The notes under the pieces are model-generated. The model ran no database searches, was not told where the DNA came from, and saw only the letters and a list, made by a program, of their open reading frames with translations. Below, in pieces: positions 55,085 through 64,000 of a stretch of DNA of 64,000 nt. The position numbers and the translations under genes are program-made. Location of the stretch: positions 744,001 to 808,000 of the forward strand of contig OW051495.1 of assembly GCA_932521035.1 (NCBI GenBank), read 5' to 3'. Source of the DNA: Oscheius dolichura (Eukaryota; Nematoda; Chromadorea; Rhabditida; Rhabditidae). Numbering within the stretch: position 1 is the stretch's first letter; the number at the start of each line of letters is the position of its first letter.

Positions 55085-57106
55085 TTCTGTCTATTTCTCT
55101 ATCTCAAAAATAAAATTGTATTGGTTGTTTTCCATTTTTTGTGCACATTTGAAAAGAATTGGAAACGCCCACTATGTGTTTGTTTCCCTTGGGATAAACA
55201 GCAATTTTGGTCTTCGGAAAATCTTGAAAATTTAGAGAAAATCACTGGCAAATCCTGGGGGAGGGGCTGTCAGGAGCCTAGAATTGAGTGAAAGAGTTAG
55301 CACCCTTTTCTGTAAAGCAATGAACATTTATTGTATCTTTTCCAAAGTAACAAATCAGAGATGGTGGCAGATGTGCCGAATTTGAGGACGAACTCGTTCC
55401 CAAGCAGGTGGAGACAAGTGAAGTCCGCCATTAATGAAGGCCACGTGGTATATAGATATTTCACAATTTTTAGAAGTCGTCTGTTGCCTCCTTTTGAAGC
55501 AAAAATAAAAAAATTGTTCTCAATGAATTTTCCGCCTTTCTTCCCGACAAGAATTCGACAGGTAAGAAGCAGCGTTCAGCCCTGTCAATTACAGTTATAG
55601 AGAGCTTTCCACACAAATAAAAGACAGCATTCAGTCGAAAGCTGTTCTCTCGCGATGTGGTCGGCTCTTCTTCCGTTCAAATTAAGCAAACGAAGCCGTG
55701 TTCTAATCTTGGTAAGCACTTTTCTGGCGATTGCCACTCCTCACCAGCTCACCAACATCACCAAATGCGCGCCGCGTTCCATTAATTCGACCTTCTTTAT
55801 TATTTTTTATATCTATCTTGTTCAGAATTTTATGGCGGACAACTTGGCATAGGTTATATTCCATAAAGATCATAAATAGCCGAGATATAAACCAAAATAG
55901 CATTATTGGGGTGTAAAAATCTTTAATCAAAAATTTTTTGCAGATATCTCAACGATTTCTTATTCTCATGGAATATAACCTATATCATCTTGTCCGACAT
56001 ATAATTCTGAATTAGATAAACATAAAAATAATAAGTATGGTCGAATTAATGGAACGCGGCGCGCATTTGGTGAGGTTGGTGAGCTGGTGAGAAGTGGCAA
56101 TGGTCCACTTTTCTTCCTTGTATACTTTCTAGACACAGCTCGCCGCGACCGCCAATTTAAAGGTCGGAGCGCTCCAATGCCAAAATCAATGTTCTGCATT
56201 TTCATGCGTTTTCGATGGTTTCTCTGGTTTTATCGACCACGAATTACTATATAGCAAAGGAGAAAAACACAGAATACCAAAGAAATAGAGAGAAATGTGG
56301 CATTCATGAATTTTGTTCAGGAAATCCCCTTTTACCATTAAAAAAGAGTTTTCCGAAGCGTTACTGGTCATTCTTGGTATCAAAATGTTGCTCACGATGT
56401 GACTAGTTGTTTGCCATGAAAATTAGACAAATCCAATGTCAGCAATGTTGAGTAAAATATTTTTAAAGAAAAAAGAATACCACCCGCGAAAGGAAAATTT
56501 CAAATTTTGTTAAGGAATTTTGCATCTATTCTGGGTGCATCTAGTTCTCTTTAGTTGTACATCCGAGTTCATTTCTGTTTTTTGCAATCGTTAGAGCACA
56601 TCAAATTGTTTTTTAATAGAATGTTTGAACTTCCAACAATGACAAATGCATAAATGGCATCAAATTTAGTGGCATTTTCGATATTTTTGTTACATACAGT
56701 TGTCAGATCTAGGTGGCAAGCTCTATTAAAAGACAATCTGATGTGCTGAATCGATTGCAGAAAACAGAAATCAAATCGGATGTACCACTAAAGAGAACTA
56801 GATGCACCCAGATGAGACAGTTTACTATGGGAAATAATTTTAATTACTGTAGCGCGCCAGTTACGTAAATCACGTCGTGGCGCGCTTTTGGTCAGGCCGG
56901 CGAGCTGTGTTCTGCTCCAACATAATCCAAACACTTATTTTAATCCCGTTTATAACCCAGTTACTAATTGTCAAAAACAAGGACCGTTTCGTTTTTATTT
57001 TTGGTCAAATTTCGACTTACGGGGACTACACAATCCTGCAACACGGATCCGTCCCAGAAAGTCGCTTGAAAGCATGAAGTATCCTTGATTTCAAAGGTAA
57101 TTTCAG
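55085..57106. other. Spacer with two large foldback elements
   Basis: Foldback 1 has arms at about 55700-55866 and 55967-56130 (CACCAAATGCGCGCCGCGTT and its complement AACGCGGCGCGCATTTGGTG) with a ~100-bp loop. Foldback 2 has arms at about 56535-56630 and 56720-56815 (GGGTGCATCTAGTTCTCTTT and its complement). A GCGCGCC-rich segment near 56855-56915 is related to foldback 1. No gene was recognised, but the missing first exon of the DUF1647 fusion may lie near 56900-57080. Confidence 0.6.
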
Positions 57107-59869
57107 GTTGCTTATGCACTGCTTTCCTGCTGTTTCTTGTATATGACAATGGGAGGAGAGGCGCCCAAGAAGGGTGGAAGAGCACTTCGGTACTTCAACT
57201 CTATTACGAAAGAAGAAGAGAAGCAGCCGTCGTTCCGGTTCTTCAACTCGTCCAAAGTGTTCAACGCGTCTTATACTCCTTATTTGGCTGAATTGGGTAT
57301 GTTCCTGGTTCTTTCTAATGAATGAGCATGTTCAGGACTCATTGGGGAGAGAGACGACTTTGTAGACTTGTCCCAGCCTCTGCCCAATGTCACTTTTGTC
57401 ACTGCTCTTTCTGAAAACCACGCCGGAGAAGGACGATCTCTTGTTATTCGACTGGCAAAGGACCATCCCAACTGGAAAATATACATTTATGACATTGGAA
57501 TGAACAACACGTCAAGAGGTTTCTTCGAGGTTTGTGCTTTTCGTGCTTGCTTCCCTTCCGCTTGATTATTCCACCGTAACGAAGCCGAAGTTGGAAAACG
57601 GACCAACCGGCGAAGGGATAATCCCAAAAAATCTTCGTATCTTCGTAGAATAAACATTTTTTTTCTTTCAGAATGCTTGGAACGTAGGCGGTGTTCGTCA
57701 TGTGGATCTCGCTCATTTTGGAGTAGACGGCGATCTTTTCACCTACCGGTGGAAACCCATAATTATTGCGGTATACTTCCTCTCCTTTTGTTTATTAATA
57801 ATCTGGCCTATTTCTAGAAAGCTTTACAAGAGTTTCCCGTGGTGTTTTACATAGATACTTCTACCTTTTTTGGTGCGCATATCACAATTACGAATTTTGT
57901 TAACAGAATCAACATCACTGACAATCAGGTGGGTATATTTATTTCAATATATACACGATGACTCATATAGGGACCGCACGTCTATTTAGCTAATTCCAAA
58001 AATAAGGCAAGTTTGTCTAATTTTGATTAACTAAAGAAAAGAAAAAATTTACATAACAAAAATAATAACCTCAAGGCTGATGGAAAGGGATAAAGGCAAA
58101 AAAATTCCGTTTCGCCCCTAGATTAAAAAGATATTTATAGGGACCCAACGTTTATATGGTAAATGGTGTATGGCACAGCACTTTTGCTGTCACTTCCGCA
58201 GGTTTGAGGCTATAATAAATGAAGAAGACTTCAATTTTAGGAATGTACGATTATTTGGCTCCACAGGAAGACATTTATCGACCACAGTACGAGGCAGGCA
58301 AGATGCTCTTCGTGAGGACAAAGGCAACCATCGATTTGGCACTGAAATGGTCAGTTTTTCCCGTAATTCCTACAGAAACACACTTTTAGGTTCGTTCTCT
58401 GTGCTCTTGAAAAGTCCTGTATGGCTCCTGTGGGCCACAAGTTAGATTGTCGCTGGCAAAATGGTGACGTTTATACGTACGACGACTGTCATAGGTAGAA
58501 CTTCCACTTTAGTCCGAATAATCCTTATTTCTTTCAGATCTGATCAGTCATCAATGAATCTTATCCTTGGAGCCTATCCGACGAGTTTCTTGGGCGGCTG
58601 GGCATCCGAATACGTCTGGACTCAGCGGAATATCACGGCCGAACTGCCGTTCCGGTTCTTCAACTCTTCCAAAGTGTTCAACGCGTCTTATACTCCTTAT
58701 TTGGCTGAATTGGGTATTCCTACAGTAATACAACCAATACAGTACTTCTAGGACTCATTGGAGAGAGAGAAGACTTCGTAGATTTGTCTCAACCTCTGCC
58801 CAATGTCACTTTTGTCACGGCCATTTCCGAAAACCACGCCGGAGAAGCGAGAGCTCTTGTTATTCGACTGGCAAAGGACCATCCCAACTGGAAAATATAT
58901 GTTTACGACATGGGAATGACTGACACGTCAAGGAGCTTCTTCGAGGTATTTGGGTTTGCATTGAAGGCGGCAACCCTTTTTCCAGAGAGCCTGCAACGTG
59001 GCCGGAGTTCGAGATGTGGATCTTGCCCATTTCGGAGCGAACAGCGACCTGATCACCTACCGATGGAAAGCTATTGTCATTGCTGTCAGTTTTATCTCTT
59101 TTTGTTGAGTTTTCTATTTTCAGGATGCTTTGAAAGAGTTTCCCATCGTCTTTTGGATTGATTCTTCAACATTTTTTGCTGCAAATATCACCATGAAGAC
59201 TCTTCTTAACGGGATTAACGTCACTGATTCCGAGGTACATTAATACCGTACTCTCTTTAGTAGTTTCTCCGGGGTCTCTGACTCTTTTACGGCTAGAAAA
59301 GAGGAGTTTCTATTAGAGAGATTACGGTATGGCATTATTTACAGGGACCGCATGTGTATATGATCGATCTCACTGTCCACAGTGGCTTTGCTACTACTAC
59401 GCCAGGTTTAGAGCACATTCAACTGAATAGCCAGATCAATTTTAGCGATGTATGACTATCTGGCTCCACAGGGAAATACTTATCGACCACAGTTCCAAGC
59501 GAACAAGATGCTCTTTGTGAGAACGAAGGCTACCATTGAATTGGCGGTAAAATGGTCAGTTTCCCTACTTTATATCATAAAAAAGATGTTAGGTTCGTCC
59601 TCTGTTCCCTGGAAAGCGCGTGCATGGCTCCGCCAAAGGCCAAATTAGACTGTGGCAGCTGGCATACGGATAATATTTATACGTACAAAAATTGCCATCG
59701 GTAAAGCTTATAATTCGGAACCAGTTAATCATTTTCTTTCAGATATGATCAGTCAGCAATAAACCTTATCCTTTTACCCTATAAAAACATTTGCATGGGC
59801 GGCTGTTCCACCCGATACGCCTGGACTGATAGAGAACAAACAATGGGTGATACTGAAGTCATTTGTTAA
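57107..59869 (+). CDS. Fused double-domain DUF1647 protein (5' exon not resolved)
   Basis: Fifteen exons in phase (57107-57296, 57336-57529, 57672-57770, 57818-57928, 58141-58201, 58241-58349, 58390-58494, 58538-58713, 58752-58945, 58986-59084, 59124-59234, 59345-59405, 59446-59554, 59593-59700, 59743-59869) give at least 617 aa. The N-terminal hydrophobic segment (YALLSCCFLYMTM) suggests a signal anchor. Domain 1 covers exons 1-8 and domain 2 exons 8-15; matching exons have equal lengths (194, 99, 111, 61, 109). Exon 8 begins as the last exon of unit 1 (SDQSSMNLILGAYPTS, YVWTQRN) and runs without a stop into LPFRFFNSSKVFNASYTPYL, which is the first exon of unit 2. Each domain has TAxSENHAGE and the acidic IDxSTFF motif. 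It could instead be two genes if an internal start is used. Confidence 0.82.
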
Positions 59870-60067
59870 AAGAGTAATAAAGTTTTATGGACACTGGCTT
59901 GTTCCGTGAAATTAAATCAGAAGAATTGTCGACTTATTTCCCCCATTAGCTCGGTAGGTCATGAAAGGAAGGCTCGTCGCATCCATATGTAGTAACAGAG
60001 GGGAGAAAAGAGGACGGGAGGGAAGGGGAATGAAACGCTGGAAAAGTCTTGTTCACATCTTGAAGGA

Positions 60068-60342
60068 ACCTTTTCTAAAATACGGGGACTTGTTGAAAAG
60101 CGAATCTGATCTGTCTATTTTCCGGAAAACTTCGATGGAACACAGTAAATATTCACGAATGAAGTAATACTACAGTAGGCCTCCCAAAATGGAGAGGAGG
60201 CGCGGAGATTAAAAGATCGGCCAGGGACCTCGGCGGGTTACTGTAGCAGGGGAAAATAGAGGGAATGAAATCGATCTTTTTAGGAAAAAAGGAAAACACC
60301 ATCAGAATCACCGTAAAAAGCTGAATCGAATGAGTCAGGTTT
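60068..60342. repeat. Inverted duplication, arm 2
   Basis: Reverse complement of 50912-51213 (GGCCTCCCAAAATGGAGAGG, TAAAAGATCGGCCAGGGACC). It lies downstream of the fused DUF1647 gene, as the other arm lies beyond the DUF1647 remnant at 50.7 kb. Confidence 0.85.
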
Positions 60343-60343
60343 C

Positions 60344-60562
60344 GTGGTGTTCGCAATGATTTCTTATTCATCATGCTCTCCGCGGAGGATAGCCACCGAC
60401 ACGCTTCTCACTATTTTCCCTAACAACTATCAAGATTATTTTCCCCTGGTTTTTCTGTCCAACTGTCATCCATCACAGGGTTTCATTTCTTTCATCTGTT
60501 TTCCGCGTCCCTCCGAACTCCAGGCCGAAGACGCCTTCATGTCGATAGAAAGGAGAAAATAA
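60344..60562 (+). other. Open frame of uncertain status
   Basis: A 72-codon frame follows the inverted duplication and is followed by AATAAAA and AATAAATT. The tail (ELQAEDAFMSIERRK) looks protein-like, so it may be a copied last exon of some gene. No family was recognised and no upstream exon was found. Confidence 0.25.
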
Positions 60563-60694
60563 AATTCTAAATAAATTCCCTTTTTTTACAATAAGGACAC
60601 GGATATCGGATATGTGAATGATAAAAGAATGAATAAGTTACAAGTAGGAAAAAAGAGATCAGGTTATTACAGCAACATAACAGCAACCAAATAA

Positions 60695-61607
60695 TTATTC
60701 TCTTCTGTTGTCTTGAAATTCATTCTTCACAAACTCGGCTAACGTCTTGGAGGAGTCGATAATCTTCTTGTATGCTTCTTCTGCCTGAAAGCTTGTAATC
60801 ATTTCCATTACAATTTCTGTAATAGTTATTCAACCTTTAGAGCTGCCTTATAAAAGTAAATTCGCCAAGGAGGCATAACTAAAATATAGCTAATAAATGT
60901 TGACTAGCTTTGAATATTCAATATTATATTGAATATATAATATTGAAAGCACAAACCTGGGTAATAGAACGTTCCTGTTTAGTAGCGAGCTCCTGTTCTT
61001 GACGCAACCGATTATTTACATCATTCCGGCGGCGTTCTAGCTCCTAAGAATGAAATAATTGTAAATCAGATGATTTTTAAATTTCTAAAATAACAACAAA
61101 GAAAAGGAAAATTAATCTAAGGAGTACGTACCGCAATTTGCATATCTAATGCGCCTCTTTCTCTTTCCAAACCAGTGATATTCTGCTCGGTGGTCCGTCT
61201 TTCCTGCCTGAGCTTTTCAAGATCTGAAATCAATTTATTATTATATCATTTTTTCGAGTTGATGCTTTACCAGAAGCATGAGAAAAATAAATGTTATGAA
61301 TTGCGTTCAAGCTACTTTAGAAGGCAGTTTCGAATATTTCACAACTATCAAATGAGAGGTTATCAGCAAAAATATTTCAACTACAAACGATTGTCCGGAA
61401 AATACACAGGCGTTTCATTCCAATAAACGAGTGAAGCATCCCACTTTCTGCCTTTCTTCAGGCTACTTCAACTATGAAAGCCTTCCAATGGAAATAATCG
61501 ATCAGGCAGAATGCATAAAGCCGTTGTAAAATAAAATAGAAATGGTTATAAAACGTACATCGTCCTATCTCGTTGTAGCTGAAGTCGGCGGACCCAAGGC
61601 GCGACAT
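60695..61607 (-). CDS. ssna-1: SSNA1/NA14-like microtubule-associated coiled-coil protein
   Basis: Four exons on the minus strand (61607-61559, 61223-61132, 61043-60957, 60784-60695) give 105 aa, close to the ~119 aa of animal SSNA1. It is almost entirely coiled coil (LEKLRQERRTTEQ, LERERGALDMQIA, ELERRRNDVNNRLRQEQE) and ends in the conserved AEEAYKKIIDSSKTL, then AEFVKNEF. SSNA1 forms fibres that bind and branch microtubules and acts at centrioles and cilia. The ATG directly follows a TTTCAG acceptor, as expected for trans-splicing. It starts 284 bp below the stop of rps-24 on the same strand. Confidence 0.85.
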
Positions 61608-61891
61608 CTGAAATTGAAATGGATTCAACGCTAACGATCTATCGACATGGATCTCATTGCCGTGGCATTTTTCAGGGTGCTTGTAGTGATACGCTTTTTT
61701 TCTCGTCGCTTCAAGCGATTCTGCTGTCTTTTCATCAGATTATACTTCCCTGTCGCTAGTCCCCCCTTCTTTCATTCACTTGTGACATGCGGAAAACTTA
61801 GAAGATAGGAAAGATGTAGAAGAAACCAATAAGACTATACAATTTAAGAAATAGCAACAGTTTATTGTTACACAACAATAACGAAACAAAA

Positions 61892-62572
61892 TTACTTCTT
61901 GCCAGCAGAAACCTTAGCCTTGGCTGTTCCTCGCACCTTCTTCTGACGGTTCTTCCTTTCCTTGCGCTGTTTGCGTCCACCACGTTCAACTTTGGTAGCC
62001 AGTCCCATCTGCAAAATAACAATGAGAACTTATGTAAGAAAGTTGATATTTGAAAGTGAACGCGCTTTGGATCTGCAGTTATACCAGCCATCCATGCATC
62101 AAAATTTGAACAACGAACAAGATACATATTTCTTAGGTAGAGCTATCGCCTTTCTTCGTATAGAACTTGCTTCAGAAAAATGCAAAAACATGTGCAGCAT
62201 CAAAGAAGAAAATTAGCAATATATCAAAAACAAAATGAAGTACTCACTCTGACAAGACGGTGTCTGGGCTCGAATTTTTTGGCGTAGTCAAGGGTGTCGT
62301 AGATCAAAGCAAATCCCTTAGTCTTTCCTCCTCCGAACTGACTCTTGAAGCCGAAAGGAATGACGACGTCGGAAGTGGTCTTGTATAATTTGGCGATCTT
62401 CTCACGGATGTCCGTCTTGGGAACAGTTGGACGGCCTGGGTGGGTGACTTCAACGACCTAGAAAATAAAAATGTAAAAAGCGTACGACAAGAAGAGAACT
62501 CACCATTTGTTTCCTGTACAGCAGGCGGTTGGTCTGAACCTTGCGAGTCCTAATCGTGACGACGTCTCCCAT
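61892..62572 (-). CDS. rps-24: Small ribosomal subunit protein eS24
   Basis: Three exons on the minus strand (62572-62504, 62457-62248, 62008-61892) give 131 aa, the usual eS24 length. The start [18 protein letters not shown], the core [17 protein letters not shown] and [20 protein letters not shown], and the basic tail [13 protein letters not shown] are typical. It is a component of the cytoplasmic 40S subunit used in 18S rRNA maturation. A TTTTCAG acceptor lies 17 nt upstream of the ATG. A reverse-complement AATAAA is at about 61858-61863. Codons are strongly biased to C/G endings, as for a highly expressed gene. Confidence 0.96.
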
Positions 62573-63204
62573 GTTGAGAATTTGTCTTTCTGAAAAGAAA
62601 ATACATTGCTACATTTGCAGAAGATGCACAAGACATAAAGAGCAAGGGAAAACAACAGGAATCATGATTGCAAGTTAGCAAAAGGTATAATTTTTGAAGA
62701 AAAGAAGAGATGAAAGTCATATCGCAGGCAAATGTTTGCAATGCATGTAAATGGCATGTGCTTTTTTACACGGCATAGCATATGCTGCTGCAAATAGGCA
62801 TTATAGATAAAAACGCGTGGATCATTTTTACAGCATTGAAAAGATCAAAAAGAGCAGAGAAACAAATTGAAAAAGCAAAAAGAAAGACTTCAAATTTGGG
62901 AAAAGCAAAGTGAAAAATTCCAAAACGTTGTGCCGTCGCAGGCGTTGAATACTCAGCCGAGTTGGTACCCGCCGCGACGCCGAGACCTTTAAATCCGCCG
63001 TTTAAATTTGATTTTTCACGAACTGTTGAATTTCTTTATTTTACACACAAAAAGTATTGTTTTCTCTTGTTTACAAGTGAAATATTATGCAGCAGTCAAA
63101 AAACAGTATTAGCAGAGCAAATTTGGACAATAACAAGCCTATAGAAATTATAGAGCAATATAAAATTGAAAAATAGCTGCATGACCACAAATTCATCTGT
63201 GGAA
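62573..63204. other. Spacer between rps-24 and the next minus-strand gene
   Basis: AT-rich, with a GC block near 62925-63005 (GTTGTGCCGTCGCAGGCG, CCGCCGCGACGCCGAG). No open frame with family features. It may be the rps-24 promoter or an inter-cistronic region. Confidence 0.4.
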
Positions 63205-63361
63205 CTATTCACCAGCTGCTGATTCTAGTTTTCTTTGCTGTACTTTGGCTGCAAGAGCTCCACTTGTTGTAGATTGTACTCCGAGCCACGTGGTTACGCC
63301 CAGTCGGATGCTACTCCGATTGACATGACGTCTTATGTTTGCTCCTTGGAGGAAGCGCTTG
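63205..63361 (-). CDS. Probable last exon of an unrecognised minus-strand gene
   Basis: After a TATTATCAG acceptor the frame encodes 51 residues: FLQGANIRRHVNRSSIRLGV, then TTWLGVQSTTSGALAAKV, then QQRKLESAAGE and TAG (63205-63207). It is basic and regular, unlike random sequence here. No upstream exon could be linked within the remaining 640 bp, so the gene would continue beyond the window. I recognise no family. Confidence 0.45.
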
Positions 63362-64000
63362 CTGATAATATTTTTCAATTGTTTTAGTCATTTTTAGTTG
63401 TTCAAAATAATTGATAAATGAAGTATATCAAGCAATCTTACTAATTTTACAAAACAAGAAGAAAGAAATGTGCAGAAATCGATTTGCCGTGTTATTTTTA
63501 GAAATGCATTATTATGAAAATGTATTACATTCTTATTAGAAAGAAGACCATGATTTTAGAGTAGAAAACATACAGCTTTCCTTTAGAAACAACCACAGCT
63601 AAAGAACATCAGTAATGCTGCTGTCTCACTTGTGAAATATCTTTTTCTCGTTAGATATTCTTTATTTATAAAAAGTATCTAAAATTCAGTATCTTTTTTG
63701 ACATAATTCAAGCCATACACCGTTCTAAATGATTTAATACTTTCTGCAAACAGTGTCCTTTGTCACGTGGTCCGACCCGGTGCTCCAGGCGGTCGGGCTG
63801 CCGGCCGGCGCTCTCTGCACTCTCTCCCAGCAGGCGCCTCTCGTTCAAAGCTTGCGAGACCATCTTACGCCATTTCGTATCTTTGATCTTGTGACTGTTG
63901 CTGCTGTTGCTTCTCTCTGTTCTCCTTTTTTTACTTATTTATATTAGAAAAATAACAAATCGTCTCTTTTTTCTCGTGCTCATCGCTAAAACAAACATTA
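63362..64000. other. Window end, no gene recognised
   Basis: AT-rich up to about 63750, then a GC-rich block (63751-63870) with no clear coding frame on either strand. Confidence 0.4.

Noticed and set aside
61175..61426. Plus-strand frames over the ssna-1 and rps-24 genes
   Set aside because: Antisense shadows of the minus-strand genes and their introns.
1..64000. tRNA, rRNA or spliced-leader RNA genes
   Set aside because: Only isolated B-box-like motifs were seen; no full cloverleaf or known RNA gene was recognised by eye.

Overview
The window is nuclear DNA of a rhabditid-type nematode. Genes are split by many introns of about 40-50 nt with the worm acceptor TTTTCAG, several start codons lie right behind an unpaired acceptor (the pattern of spliced-leader trans-splicing), and the families are typical of worms: DUF268, DUF1647, FkbM-type Methyltransf_21, Branch glycosyltransferases, oac acyltransferases and a supplementary nuclear receptor. 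I joined exons by hand with phase checks and translated them; start exons are the least certain part. No species is claimed.

Layout. 0.3-4.1 kb: a DUF268 gene and a secreted poly(A)-polymerase-head-like gene (+). 5.0-7.9 kb: a DXO/Dom-3 nuclease and a Ctr copper transporter (+), whose 3' end is also copied at 1.9 kb. 8.4-12.8 kb: an armadillo-repeat gene (-). 15.0-32.5 kb: two related carboxylesterases (+) flanking an oac acyltransferase (-). 33.1-36.6 kb: a flavin monooxygenase (-) with a duplicated pair of last exons. 37.0-41.3 kb: three small or unrecognised genes. 41.9-59.9 kb: Branch glycosyltransferase, nuclear receptor, FkbM-type protein, and DUF1647 genes on both strands, one of them an in-frame fusion of two domains. 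60.7-62.6 kb: ssna-1 and rps-24 (-), spaced like an operon. The tail holds one probable last exon of another minus-strand gene.

The spaces and introns carry many repeats: a complete short hAT element with an 8-bp target duplication, a ~155-bp hAT-type MITE in six copies, three further foldback or dispersed families, and a truncated Ty3/gypsy piece. The 50-60 kb region is rearranged: inverted duplications, orphan exon copies of DUF1647 and FkbM genes, and a gene fusion.

Functional links are mostly by theme. Branch, FkbM-type and DUF1647 proteins belong to families expected in the secretory pathway, so 42-60 kb may be a glycan-modifying neighbourhood (inference). The esterases, acyltransferase, monooxygenase and nuclear receptor would suit xenobiotic or lipid metabolism.
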